Assembly: GCA_963576565.1 (NCBI GenBank)
Contig: OY755039.1
Span: 75,700,289-75,764,288, forward strand
Direction: 5' to 3'
From: Aspidapion aeneum
Taxonomy: Eukaryota; Arthropoda; Insecta; Coleoptera; Brentidae
Length of the DNA: 64,000 bases
A program made the translations under genes and the position numbers. Positions 11,765 through 22,650 of the stretch are shown in pieces (the first letter of the stretch is position 1; each line of letters begins with the position of its first letter). Below the pieces are notes generated by a model. It was not told where the DNA came from. It did not search any database and saw nothing but the letters and a program-made list of their open reading frames with translations.

Positions 11765-12865
11765 CTACATGGTGGACCCAAAAATGTCCGACTTGTATTT
11801 TTGGTTTGCCTGTTTATAAGCGTAACAAGCATTATAATTCCAGCAAGCATGATTTATTTCGATGTTTAGGTCGAATTTGGTTTTAAGATGCTTACAATTG
11901 ACGCAGCATTTATTGGCAGAGTTGTCACACGCGTTTACCAAGTGTGGCCCAGCGCAGAGGGGGCAGGTGGGGTCTTTTTGACAATATTTTTTTGAGTGGC
12001 CAAAGTTGTTGCAGTTGAAACAGCGTGATAAAGAAGTTGAATCATAAACGGTACAATAATCAAGACCAACTACAAGGCGTTTTTTATCAGTTAATTTTTT
12101 GTGTGTGACCATATCTACTTGCAGTACCATCTGGAAAATGCTCGCGTTATTTTTGGTTGGCCAGACTTTTAGAATATTTATATCTGCTGAGTTATTAAAG
12201 AAAAAATTTTGAGTTTTTAGGTGTCGTAATAGTACGTCTTTGTCGTACTCGGCTGAGAGACCAACAATCTTGACCATCGGCGATACGGATTTTGATTCCC
12301 GCACCTCGTAATCGTCTGCTAAGTTTTGGCTAAAAAGATCTTTCATGCGTTGGGCATCATTGTGGTTGGTGGACAGTACGATGCCTCCGTTGGAAATATG
12401 CTTTACACGATTGATTTCGATTTTTTCTTGGTCTGGCTTGATTTTATGGAGAATATCGCTCTTTGTTTGCGTATTGTTCTGATTCGTAACTTTCGGTTTG
12501 ATGATAATATTAGAACGAAATTGATTCTTAAGAACGTCAGAATAGCTGGGTTCGCTGAATGTTCGAGGACTGGCATCCTGGAGCTTTTGATCGATTTTTG
12601 TAAATAATTCCTCTACAATTGATTGTTTCACCGAGTTGAGTTGTACTTCAATACGTCCTTCCAAGTTAGCTGTAAAAGTTTCGGCAGGTAGGTTACGGCA
12701 CGTGGGACATTTCCAAGTTAGCCCTGGTACACTCTGTATTACTGCTACTGAATCGTTTGGTATACGCAAACAATCTGCGTGATACTTTCTCTTGCAACCC
12801 CCTTCGCAAGAGAGAGATGGCTTGCGTGTTGACGTGTCGCAAACACCACAGCTGCGAGATGACAT
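11765..12865 (-). CDS. LINE ORF1: PHD finger plus zinc-knuckle RNA-binding protein
   Basis: 366 codons starting MSSRSCGVCD. Residues about 7-57 form a PHD-type C4HC3 finger (CGVC, CEGGC, H, C, then WKCPTC). A basic, Asn/Lys-rich linker leads into a gag-like central domain, and residues 282-347 carry CCHC knuckles: CFNCNNFGHSKKYC, CPLCAGPHLVNAC and a longer CVNC...H...C. This is the ORF1p/Gag-like protein that packages LINE RNA; the PHD finger suggests chromatin or SUMO-ligase-like contacts, as inferred for CR1-group ORF1s. It ends ATG TAG with CAG CCA immediately after, the context discussed under findings. Confidence 0.9.
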   Translation of the reverse strand: MSSRSCGVCDTSTRKPSLSCEGGCKRKYHADCLRIPNDSVAVIQSVPGLTWKCPTCRNLPAETFTANLEGRIEVQLNSVKQSIVEELFTKIDQKLQDASPRTFSEPSYSDVLKNQFRSNIIIKPKVTNQNNTQTKSDILHKIKPDQEKIEINRVKHISNGGIVLSTNHNDAQRMKDLFSQNLADDYEVRESKSVSPMVKIVGLSAEYDKDVLLRHLKTQNFFFNNSADINILKVWPTKNNASIFQMVLQVDMVTHKKLTDKKRLVVGLDYCTVYDSTSLSRCFNCNNFGHSKKYCQKDPTCPLCAGPHLVNACDNSANKCCVNCKHLKTKFDLNIEINHACWNYNACYAYKQANQKYKSDIFGSTM

Positions 12866-13086
12866 CGCGGAATTTTATGGCGGAAATTTCATCAAAGGGC
12901 CAATTTACAGTATTGTGGAACAGCTACAGTAATTTTTTCAACTCACCAATGTGCTAGACCATCTGAGGGTATGGTTCTCAGAGAATCACAATTATCAAGC
13001 CAATAAATCACTAAAAATGCGATACTTTAGGATGAGTGAAGTGAAACACGTGCACTTGGGTCGACATGCAGAAAAAGATTTTTTAT

Positions 13087-13179
13087 AAGTAATCGAATCC
13101 TTCGACGCCAAATACCCGTTACTTGAATCCCGAATGGGACCGAAGTGTTACTTTCGTATAATTCCGAATGGAACCGAAG
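13087..13179. repeat. 93-bp direct repeat, right copy
   Basis: By eye identical to 8466-8558. It is followed by unrelated sequence (atttagctgttgatg), so a simple target-site duplication of the LINE does not fully explain the pair. Between here and 13450 no gene is recognised; aatatctgatac-type boxes near 8446 and 13369 suggest that another small element surrounds the LINE. Confidence 0.85.
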
Positions 13180-13965
13180 ATTTAGCTGTTGATGTGTAAT
13201 GTCCAGCACACACACATCTTCGCAATAAAAAGCTACAAACATGTAAAACATCAATATTTTTATTTTTATTTTTTGCATACTTATTACTTATTATTACTTA
13301 AAATGTCAACTCTACTCAGTATTTATTGGATTTACCGATAATATAATGATTACTTAGTACCGACTACAAAATATCTGATACTCGAATAGGAAGTATCAGT
13401 ATCTACTCGATAATTGGAAAAGTAATCGTTGCACATAATGAACTACTAAGCGCACGATTTCAAAGTGCCCGTGAGCTGCTCTAACATGCAATGCGAACCG
13501 TGGACGCAGGGGCATCACGGGGGTGCGGGCGGCATCGAGGCTAGTTTTTGTATACGCGCTGTGCCGAAGGAAGGTTCAGATTCTATGTACTGTAAAATTC
13601 TGTTGGGATATGTCGTCCTCTCTTTCTATATTTCGTAATAAGCATGCGACATAACATCCACATCGAATTTGGTTCGAGTAAATAAAAGCGTTGTTTGATG
13701 GAGAGTACAACGATAAAAGAAGAGAATTAGATTCGAACTAACTATATAGCGCATCCGCCATTCCCCACAGGCTTGTTTGAACACGACTACAAACACATAC
13801 ATATCAGGTATTAATTTCTAGATAATATTCCAGTCTATAGTGAATTGCTTTTGGGGTAATTATGAATTAAATTAAGGAATGATCAAAGTTTAATATATTT
13901 TTAAGTAAAATTTGGGAGTGCACGTGCACATGTGCACTTATGGAGAAACCGCCATTGATTGAAAC

Positions 13966-14337
13966 TTCTCTATTTAGACAAGATTTCCAAAACTGTATTT
14001 TCATTTTAGAGTGATTTAAAGTGATAAGTTTAATTCATTAAAGGTTGAAAAGATATGCTAAACACTGTAGCCCCTTTACGTCAGTTATTCTTGATGACAA
14101 TTGAAATGAAGAGTCATCAAGAAAAACCATCATTGACCATCACCTCACTTCGCAGAGTGAGCAGGTGATTGCTCCAATTTCCAAACTTACTTTACTCTAC
14201 TAAGTATATTTATTTTATTTGCAACATGACACTATTTTCTATTTCATTTTTGGGAAATACCACAAATATTTTTTTATTTAATTAACTTCTTGCGAACCTC
14301 AATTACCGCTTTGCGGAATCCAGTTTTAGCATCGCTG
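13966..14337 (-). pseudogene. Right end of the ZBED-type hAT transposon
   Basis: The terminus on the minus strand reads CAGCGATGCTAAAACTGGAT, of the CAGnG..AAACT type found at ends of ZBED/Charlie-type hAT elements. Inside it a frame gives KMKIQFWKSCLNRE, similar to the part of ZBED5-like proteins upstream of the C-terminal tail. With only about 370 bp here, most of the transposase has been deleted. This is the continuation of the 7575-8039 fragment across the inserted smaller element. Confidence 0.5.
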
Positions 14338-14726
14338 TTCTAGAATAAGAGGGCAAAATGAGCTGTTCACCTACAGTGATGCCAGGTCTCATGCTTTTGC
14401 ATGAGATCTCTTGTTTTTCAAACAAATCTAATGCTATCATTATTTTACCGCAAAATATCATGCTTTTCAGCTTACAGAGACAAAAATAAATTATACTTAC
14501 AAATTAATTATAGAGGTAACTAGGAACTACAAATAAGAAAGAGAATTCGGCTCACGTCACAAAGAAGAGCCGCGAAAAATTTGCAACCCGAAATTTGGCA
14601 TCGTTGGATCGTGTTTCATAATCGCAAATTGCAACCTCGCGCCTGGTTGAGAGTATGTCGTACAAATGCGCGGTTCGCTTATTCGGGTATTCCTCGAAAG
14701 CGATTATTCTGTTACGTGCCACACCT

Positions 14727-15042
14727 TTAAGCCGGGATCAAACGACTCGTGTACTTGGCGAATAATTGTTACTTGCGTATACTTGCCATGTCATGTCAGT
14801 GGGTTACTTGTACAATTATTTGTCACTCGTTGGTTTTCCATTTGTGGTCGGTAAAAATGGGCCAAGTCAAAGGGCTCACGATTATTCGTACACTAGCTAA
14901 GTAGATCTCTCTAGTACTTGTAAATTGTACACGTCGTGTGAGCGCCCTGGTTGCTATCGCAATTCGCAAAGCTCGTATGCTTGCCAGGTACGCAAATAAT
15001 TGTGTATTTGCCAAGTACACGAGTCATTTGAGCCCGCCTTAG
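14727..15042. mobile_element. TIR MITE, Harbinger-like
   Basis: Inverted ends: AAGCCGGGATCAAACGACTC at the left and GAGTCATTTGAGCCCGCCTT at the right, both continuing into gtacttggc/gccaagtac boxes. TTA adjoins both ends (ttTAAGCC, CGCCTTAgg), which would fit the 3-bp TTA duplication of PIF/Harbinger elements but is not decisive. No coding capacity. Confidence 0.6.
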
Positions 15043-15079
15043 GTCGGTCGCATAGATAAACGACCGCGGTTCAGCCCGG

Positions 15080-17600
15080 CACAGAAGACCACGGTTCGGT
15101 CCGCTTTGCAGACCAGAAGACTTTCTCCCGTGCTAAGCTCTGAGAAGTATTACAGGCACCTTAAACTGTGCGGCCAAACATTTTGATTAGTTCTTAGGTT
15201 TGACATAGATGGGGCTCTTAACAAAATATTGATTTGTTTTTTGGAATCAATACTTAGGTTTTTACAAAAAGGGCCAAGATTTCCATACTAAGCAAGAAGG
15301 TTGCAGTTGTAAATTAGCATAACCAATTTGGATAATATATGCTAATAACAGTTGCGACTTTCTTACAGAGTACTTAAAGATAAAATTAAAGATTTAAAAA
15401 ATCAAAGAACTTTAATTTTGCCTGTTTCTTGGTCGTTTTTATAGTCTGATTTTCCTTTATGGTGTTTTTGACAACTTTTGCTAATTTCATCGTGTCAGAC
15501 TATTTATTGATAATAAATTATGGTTTTCATCATTGTTTCCAAAAGCAACCACTGCAACTGAACTGTAAAAGTTGTCAATGTCTCATAAAGGAAATAAGTG
15601 ACTAATTAATCCTTTTATTTAAACTTACTTAACTTTTTAAATAAAAGGAATACAAAAAGGATTGAAACTTGGTAAAAAAAATTTATTACTACAATTTACA
15701 AAATATACATGAATCTCAATGACACTTATTAATTAAGTAAGAGTATTTGTTACAATAGTTAAATATTTTTACACATATATCACACCCTCAAAAAGCTCAA
15801 AAAATTAAATTGTTGGAAAATTGCAAAAAACTTTTGCGGTTACCATAAGAAGCTGTGGTAACTTAAAACTTTAAATATATTATTTTATTATTTGTAATTT
15901 GAATTGTGACTTTCTTTGACAATGTTTCGATAGTGAGTGACAAACCGCAAAAAGTAAAAATCCTAAAATTAAAATTTTGAGATGTGTCACTTTTGTTCTG
16001 AGTGTAGGATATGTGATTATTTACCCTTTTAATTATATGTTTATAGTGACTGGAAAAATTGTCAGCGATCTCTAGACGTTTTCGAAATGATTGTCCTGCT
16101 CTGGTTGGCTAATTTTTTACTGTAAGTTACCACTCTTCGATAAAGCTTTTTGGCTTTTGGTGTCAGCTGTTTCTCTCTAGTCAAATTTACTGAACTAAGA
16201 ATGGAGGATCGTCAACGCTTTTTCAATTCTGAAAAAAAATAAACATTACAATAATTAAAAACAGCGCACCTTTGTAGATATATTTTTATTAATATCAAAT
16301 ATTGTATGGATATTTTATATGGATCTCCCTTAAGGCACCACTAAACCAGCAGTTCAGGGAAAATTGTTTTGTATTAAAATCTTGCAAAATTTAAATACTA
16401 CTACTATCATTGGTACCTATTTTGGTGAGAATTACTTGCATTTGGCTGCTTATTATTTGAGGGATTATTAAAGATTCATATTTTAGAGAATTCACTGAAA
16501 CATAAATAAATATTTTTTCTTTATTCATGTATTATGCAACTTGTATCAAATATTCTTAATATGTCATATATTATTATTGCATGTTAAATCCCTTTTTGCC
16601 TTTTTTTGGTTTGAACAACCTTAATACTTATTTTTTCATGTATTTTTATTTGCTAATTATAACCTCGATATGAACCAATATTAAGTCCATAGACATCGTG
16701 AGGCAAACAATGTTAAGTCTGTATTAAGGTTGTTCAAACCAAAAAAAGTCAAACATAGTCTGGCTCTGGGGTACAGATATAGGGATCATTGATACATTAA
16801 TTAGCAAACTGTCACACTAAAATCATTCAAAATCATTACATATTAAGCTATATATTATAATGCAAAAAAATATTTAAAAATGTCATCTATGTTTTTATTC
16901 AAAAATATTTTTAAAAAATGTATGAACTATCCCTAGTCTCCCCTATTTTATATATTTACCCATTTTTCTTAATTATACCTATAAACTACCTAATTATGGT
17001 TTGCAAAAATATGTTCCTTCTGTTTGAACACAATTTATTAAAAGATTACCGAAATTACGCATTAGGTACAGAAATTACTAGCGGCCTAAAACTAATCCTG
17101 CTTTTAATCCACTAACCTGCATGTTTCTTCTGGATAAATGAATTCCAAGACTGCCCAAGCTGTAACCACTTTAATTTTTCACAAACAGGTCTAAAAATAT
17201 CCACAAAATAAAACATATTTTTAAAAATATATTTCAACCTCACCAAATTCACAAAATCTGACTTCATTCTGCTAAGAAAATGGCTGTTGGGTGATCAACT
17301 TACTGATCTAACCCTTGAAGTCAAGTTACTCTCTCCTTCTATATACTAAAGAAAAAGACGCAATGACACTTTTTGTTCATTGCTTTATTTTGTAATATCA
17401 AATGAATGGGAAGCATGTTAATTGTGCTGTCTACCCTTAGGGGCTTGGGCTCACTTGGGGCTGAGAAAAAAGCCAACTGCTGCCATCTATAATAAAAAAA
17501 AATTAAAAAAAACAATGTACGCGGCCAGAGGTTTATCGATTAAATACTTCTCAAGGATTTCATATAGAGTGAAACTGCTTAAACGAGTCAATATGTTATG
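15080..17600 (+). mobile_element. 2.5-kb DNA transposon, copy 2
   Basis: Same termini as 4045-6552 (CACAGAAGACC... and ...ATATGTTATG), flanked by a different perfect octamer, CAGCCCGG (15072-15079, 17601-17608). Without the insert the site would read ggttcagcccggttag, which matches the layout of the related host element at 47.8-49.1 kb. It differs from copy 1 by scattered substitutions and indels, such as about 46 extra bases near 15739-15785 and about 35 near 16590-16630. No transposase recognised. Confidence 0.9.
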
Positions 17601-17608
17601 CAGCCCGG

Positions 17609-19150
17609 TTAGTTTTAGATTGGCAACTTCGGCTGTTTGACAGATCATTCACTCTGTGGCGCCCACTACTGAGCCGTTTTGCGAACTAAAAGGTGGCGGG
17701 AAATTTGAATCGCTTTTTACAATATTTTTTTTTTATTTTGAATATTTTTATGAAATTTTTAATCTGTGAATATTTTATAAAAACATAAAATGTCTTTATA
17801 AGATATAAACTGATTCAAAAATGGTAGTAAGTGCACTAAATAAAACATTTTTTTTTTCACTGGGATTTTATTGTTATTAAAAAAAAATTTAATACCAAAA
17901 CTAAATAAAATAATACAAAGACTAAATAAATTAATTTTCGGGCTGTTCCTCAGAACAAGGTAGTAGTAGCTATAAGGGCATCCATATTTCATGTTTTCTT
18001 TTCAGATTTCATCACCTTCATTTCATCGCCTTTCCATCCATTTGGTTATGCCATGCTCATGATGTCTAAGGAGACTGAAACATCTTTGTATACAGCTACT
18101 AATTCCTTGTTTTTCTTGAGAACCAGCCTTAAAATTAATTTAGTTAGTCTTTGACCAAACTTAAAAAATTCCTTTTATATTGAATAATACATTCACAAAA
18201 TAATAAATATTGTAATTGATTGGTAAAAAACAATACAAATATTTTGATAAACCAAACACTGTTTTGTTTAACTTTGCTATTATCATTTCTTGTAAGTGAA
18301 TAAACTTTTCTCAATGAAACAGTTATTCTTGAATAGAATCATTCTTAAATGTTGACTTTTTGGCAGCTTAACGAAGATTTAAATAGTATGTCCCGACCTT
18401 GGTTATGTAATTTGTGCAGTGTACTCTTCGAAGCACTATGGCTCATTAGTAGTCACATACCATATATAAGCTGAAAATCATAAAAAAAACTATTACCCAT
18501 AAAGGTATAAAATTAATAAGGAATACATTTATCCTTAGTGCATACTGCATATGTTGCTGGGCAAACCAGGCATATAAGTCTGGCGGCATGAATGTTGTCT
18601 TAAAAATGTTTTTTTCTAAAGAGATCCGTGTCTGATAGTCACATACATTAAGAAGATAAAAACCACATAAACTATTGTTTATCTTGGTAAAAACAGCAAA
18701 AACTTTATGTAATAAAAAAATTCCAACACATCTTACCTCAAAAAAGAAAATAATAAAACTTACCTTAAAATCTCTCGGAAAACTATGGATTGAATTCCCG
18801 CCTCAACTTTGGATACTACACACAGGAAAGTAATACCAAAATCTCATTGTTTTTGTCGAAAAACTGCAAAATAATGGAAATTTAATAATGCGTCATTCAC
18901 GCGTCATTGATTAATGGCACCACAGATTACTTCGACTAAAGGAATAAAGAAATAGATTTAAAATGAACTGGAAATAAAATGCGGTAGAAGAGGTTTTGGT
19001 ACCTGAATAAAAGGGGGACGAAAAATCCAAACCACAGATAATTATTAAATAAAATAGAATAACGAAATAAACGCGCAACTGCCGCGCCTCTTTTGGGAGT
19101 TTCGGAACCAATACTTAAGACCTGTCAATTTCTTAATAGTTTCCTAGGCA
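17609..19150 (-). mobile_element. Decayed DNA transposon, copy A (inverted relative to 47.8-49.1 kb)
   Basis: Homologous, in opposite orientation, to 47800-49110. Shared blocks include ggctgtttgacag with the gcgcccac box (17630-17670), a long AT-rich block with gcgattcaaattt or its complement, a poly(A)-signal-like aataaaacattttt, and an exon-like box catagttttccgag followed by a conserved donor ttaag/gtaagttt (minus strand near 18770-18800). The opposite end has gacctgtcaattt...cctaggcatg. The conserved donor suggests that the autonomous parent had a spliced transposase, which is not readable here. Confidence 0.7.
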
Positions 19151-19483
19151 TGGTCGGTCGTACGCGTCGTCCTATATAGAGTTGTTTTCAAGTATAATGG
19201 TATTAAGGATACACAGATTATACAAAATGGTACTAAGTGATAGTTATACTAGCAGTCAGTGGTAGTGAAACTGACCAATACCTGCCCAGACCTAGTTCTG
19301 CTAAGAAAAAATGATTTACAAACAACATTTTAAAAAAGACTGGACAAAGTTACCAGCGGCAATTTCGCCATCTCATGCTTTTTTAAAAAGTTCATGCTTT
19401 CTCGAAATATTTTTCATGCAATATTTATGTGGGACCTGGCAACACTGTTCACCTATGAGGAAAATGGTAATCAAATGCATCGA

Positions 19484-19512
19484 GGGTCTCTCTCTCTCTC
19501 TCTCTCTCTCTA
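19484..19512. repeat. CT dinucleotide microsatellite
   Basis: A short run of (CT)n in gggtctctctctctc..., immediately right of the hAT duplication. Confidence 0.9.
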
Positions 19513-20574
19513 CCTACTAACTCACAAACAACAACAAAAACTTGTAAGTGTTTTGTTTTTGAATTCAAAATACTGCAAATAATTTATTGTTTGTTTACCA
19601 ATTAAACAAAAAATCATTTTACCTCTTATCAAGACAACGACCAGGCGCGGTTCTATGGGGGGGGGGGTGGGAAAGGGGAAATTTGGCTTCCAAATCCCAA
19701 AATAAATTTAGTTTTGACACACCAAATACACCTTCTGATCAGGCTCTAGGACAAATCGCTGCCCGGTGGCAGTCGGTACTCGCCGTGGCCTATTCGGCGC
19801 CAGGCCAAATCGCCGCCAACCCGATTCGCCAAAAGTAATCTCAAAAATTATGATATGGAGTATATCCTTTCCGTATAATCTAATGCGTCAAATTCAAGTG
19901 AAGGAGTGTGAAAGTTCCTAATGCCTTTTCCAGTCGAAGCAGTCTGTATGGCTTCAAAGCTCTAACTCTTTTTTAGTTACCGAAGCTTCAATTAAGGTAT
20001 GCGGACCGCAATCAAGAGATGGGTACATTAGAGCAACACTCAAATCGAGGGAGACAATTAATGAATTCAGCAGTAAGGCAGATTACAAAGTGGCATCGGA
20101 AAGGACGGCATAAATCGGCACACATCTTAATGGTTGGATGAAGTGAAGATTGTGGGTGGAACTCGAAGTGCAGCCACCTCCTCGTGGTGAGTTCTGGGTT
20201 GTTTATTAAGATTATTTCTAAGCAAGCGAAGAGCTGCACATTTTTATATGTAAACTGATAAATTCGCGATTTTTGCAAATATTCAGATGATTTGCGCGAT
20301 CGGCAGATATGGTTTAAAAGCGGTGATTTTTTTTTTGCATGTTATTCTATAGCACTACTAACGTTTAAGCACTATAGCGTTAGAAAATACAAACCTAAAA
20401 GTACAAAAAAAAATATGCGGAAGAACTGTGAAATTAGTAGTTTTTGAGAACTTTCGACGTTCTGCGCGATCGGAAGATATTGTCCGAATTTGATAATTTT
20501 TTTTTGTTATGCTAGTATACGCATAAGGAAACTTTTGCGCGGTATAGCGAATCGGAATTTTAACTTTGAGATTT

Positions 20575-22285
20575 TTTGATCCACCCTAATATACACCCAA
20601 ACACACACAAACAGAGATTACGACGATATTGCTAAGATAGGTGAAAATACTCCAAAATAACACATTTTCGGCGATATCTCAAAAAAAATATATCGTCGAA
20701 AGTAATACCTTCTCTAGCCATTGCTACGCGGGCTAGGAAGGTAAAAAATCACAATGACGCTTCTAAAATGGTGAAATTTTTCATTTATAAACCGATATCA
20801 AATTTAGAACTTGGTGTTTATTCATTTATTTAACATAATATTATGTAAACATACAATGTAATTGTAGTTTAAGGTCGCTGATTATGTTTTTTAAATTAAA
20901 CTAGAAAAATAAGTCAAAATAACGGATCCAAAATTGCGGACTCATTTATTTAAAAACCGATAAATTTTGGGTCTCACAGATTGCTGATTGTAATTTTTGC
21001 TAAAATTAAAGCAATTTTTTTTTATTAAAATAGAGGCTTTTTCCATTTATTACCAGATATGTACTACATTTGGAAAACAGTTTGTTTTGAATTAAAATAT
21101 TTCTTTTTAGTTCAACGAAGCGTTTAATCTTGAAATGATGCTTTATTTTTCTTTTTTGATTGTTTTGTTTTAGTATGCTACATTTTGCAACAAAGCAAAT
21201 TGTCTTCACATAAGTAATATTTTGCTTTCAGAGACAACAGTACCTTAAAATAATTCCGTTCCAATTTATAATAAATTAATTTCTATTTCACAGGCAAGAA
21301 TTTTTTGCAATATCAAGAAAATATTCTTTTGGTGAATAGGAAAGCGCAAATTATTTTACTTCAAAGCAATTTGCTTTGATCTAAGACAATTTTTTTTACC
21401 GTGTGGTTGTGAGTTTTCACGGCGGCGAGTTGGCCCGGCGCACACAGGCGGATTTTAAGAAAAAGCTGGCCATAACCCCTAAACACTAAAAAGCCCTGTT
21501 TAATTGTAAAATTGCTGATGAACATGCTATGCCGTGACCATGTCACGCCTAATTTGAAAAACAATTGCCATAGTAATGAACGATGAAACTTCCATTTATA
21601 TTTTTATGTTATTTGCGTTACTTAAATTTACAAAAGTTGATGGTTAACAAGCCCTTATAAAACTTTCGCCTATTATCAAAAATAATTTTTTTGCACATGG
21701 ATTTTAAATCTGGAGGTATGTAGCTATTTATTGTACATATTTGACATTGTTTTTTATTTTATTGGTAATATTTTAAACCGGTTTAAAGCAACCGTTGCAG
21801 AAAACTTTTTAAATTTTAATTTTCTAAAATAGAACTTGACTAAATGTTTCAACTTCATCCAACTTTATTGACATTCTTGGTCCTATTAAGTGCATGCATA
21901 TGTTTTCTAAGTAACAAAGTCAGTTTCAGCTGCGGAGTTAAGCGGATCGAGTAAAAAAGTTAAAATTTCTTTTTGTGTATATCGAAAATTGTCCAGTAAG
22001 AAATACGTACATAATATGCGTAAATTAATAAATAAGTTTTCTTAGCTTTAATAACAATGGTTTTTGTAAACCAAAAGCATAATTATTATGTCACATGTAT
22101 TCTGATTTCATTTTTACCTTCCTAGCTCGCGCAGCAATGGCTAGAGAAGGTATTATTTTCGACAACAAAAAAAATTGAGATAACACTGAAAATATGTTAT
22201 TTTGGTGTATTGTATCTTAGCAATTTTATCGTGACGTCTGTCCTTGTGTGTGTCTGTGTGGTGTATTTAGGTGTGTGTATATCTG
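20575..22285. repeat. Inverted-repeat element with 170-bp arms
   Basis: The arm 20575-20740 (tacacccaaacacacacaaa ... ctctagccattgctacgcgggctaggaaggta) is matched in reverse by 22113-22285 (taccttcctagctcgcgcagcaatggctagag ... tgtgtgtgtctgtgtg). The roughly 1.4 kb between them is AT-rich and shows no gene. A similar aggaaggta box and gtgtgtg run occur at 44090-44690, suggesting a dispersed family. Confidence 0.65.
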
Positions 22286-22300
22286 TTCGGCGCAAGCCAA

Positions 22301-22650
22301 ATAAAAGGGTGGGGGTAGATTAAAAAAATTAGAGTATATGTGAAAATATGGCGTGTGTGATATCAAACGAAAGGTAATTAAGTCTGGAGTTAAACAAAAT
22401 ACATTTTAGTTTATTTAAAAAAAAGGGTGGGAGTAGATTTGAAAAATTAGATTTAAAGGGAAAAGATGGCGTGTGTCATATCAAACGAAAGGTAATTGGG
22501 TCTGGAGTTAAACAAAATACATTTTAGTTTTTTTTTTTAAAAGGGCGGGGGTATATTTTAAAAATTAGAGTTCAAGTCAAAATATGACTTGTGTGGTATC
22601 AAACGAAAGGTAATTGAGTCTGAAGTTGAATAAAATATATTTAATTTTTT
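22301..22650. repeat. Three tandem units of about 118 bp
   Basis: Three direct copies, each containing aaagggtggg (or gggcggg), ggcgtgtgt or gacttgtgt, then atatcaaacgaaaggtaatt and gtctggagttaaacaaaatac. Unit boundaries lie near 22301, 22421 and 22542. Minisatellites of this kind often sit inside insect DNA transposons; here they lie next to the inverted arm ending at 22285. Confidence 0.8.

Larger units (their letters stand above)
8650..13086 (-). mobile_element. Jockey/CR1-group non-LTR retrotransposon
   Basis: A nearly full-length LINE on the minus strand: ORF1 (12865-11765) with PHD and CCHC fingers, ORF2 (11764-8831) with endonuclease and RT, and a 3' tail of TAAAA-type repeats (seen as attttattttattttatt at 8664-8692 on the + strand). 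The 5' UTR is taken to run from 12866 to the direct repeat at 13087; its exact end is not certain. Both ORFs are uninterrupted, so this is a recent, possibly intact copy. The 5' end has no visible promoter that can be named. Confidence 0.85.
8048..13957. mobile_element. hAT MITE (CAGTGGCGG family) expanded by nested insertions
   Basis: Left end CAGTGGCGGCGCGTG, right end GGAGAAACCGCCATTG (degenerate CACTG). The outer parts 8048-8440 and about 13450-13957 match, in inverted orientation, the uninterrupted 837-bp copy at 53103-53939, which gives the original structure. About 5 kb was inserted after cccgaccgataat...agttgtctaa (near 8437). Flanking octamers TTGGAAGC and ATTGAAAC are weakly similar (5 of 8), as for an old hAT duplication. 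It interrupts the ZBED-type hAT. Confidence 0.75.
14374..19447. mobile_element. hAT element (CAGTGATGCCAGGTC family) with nested insertions
   Basis: Left end CAGTGATGCCAGGTC and right end GACCTGGCAACACTG, flanked by a perfect 8-bp duplication TTCACCTA (14366-14373, 19448-19455). The related copy 32566-33390 is under 1 kb, so nearly all of the 5 kb here is inserted DNA: a Harbinger-like MITE (14727-15042), a transposon body continuing to about 19150, and the 2.5-kb element inside that. Own sequence is limited to about 14374-14600 and 19330-19447. No transposase is seen. Confidence 0.85.

Noticed and set aside
8466..13179. The 93-bp repeats as LTRs of the element between them
   Set aside because: The enclosed element is a non-LTR retrotransposon with endonuclease and an A-rich tail; no primer-binding site or polypurine tract adjoins the repeats.
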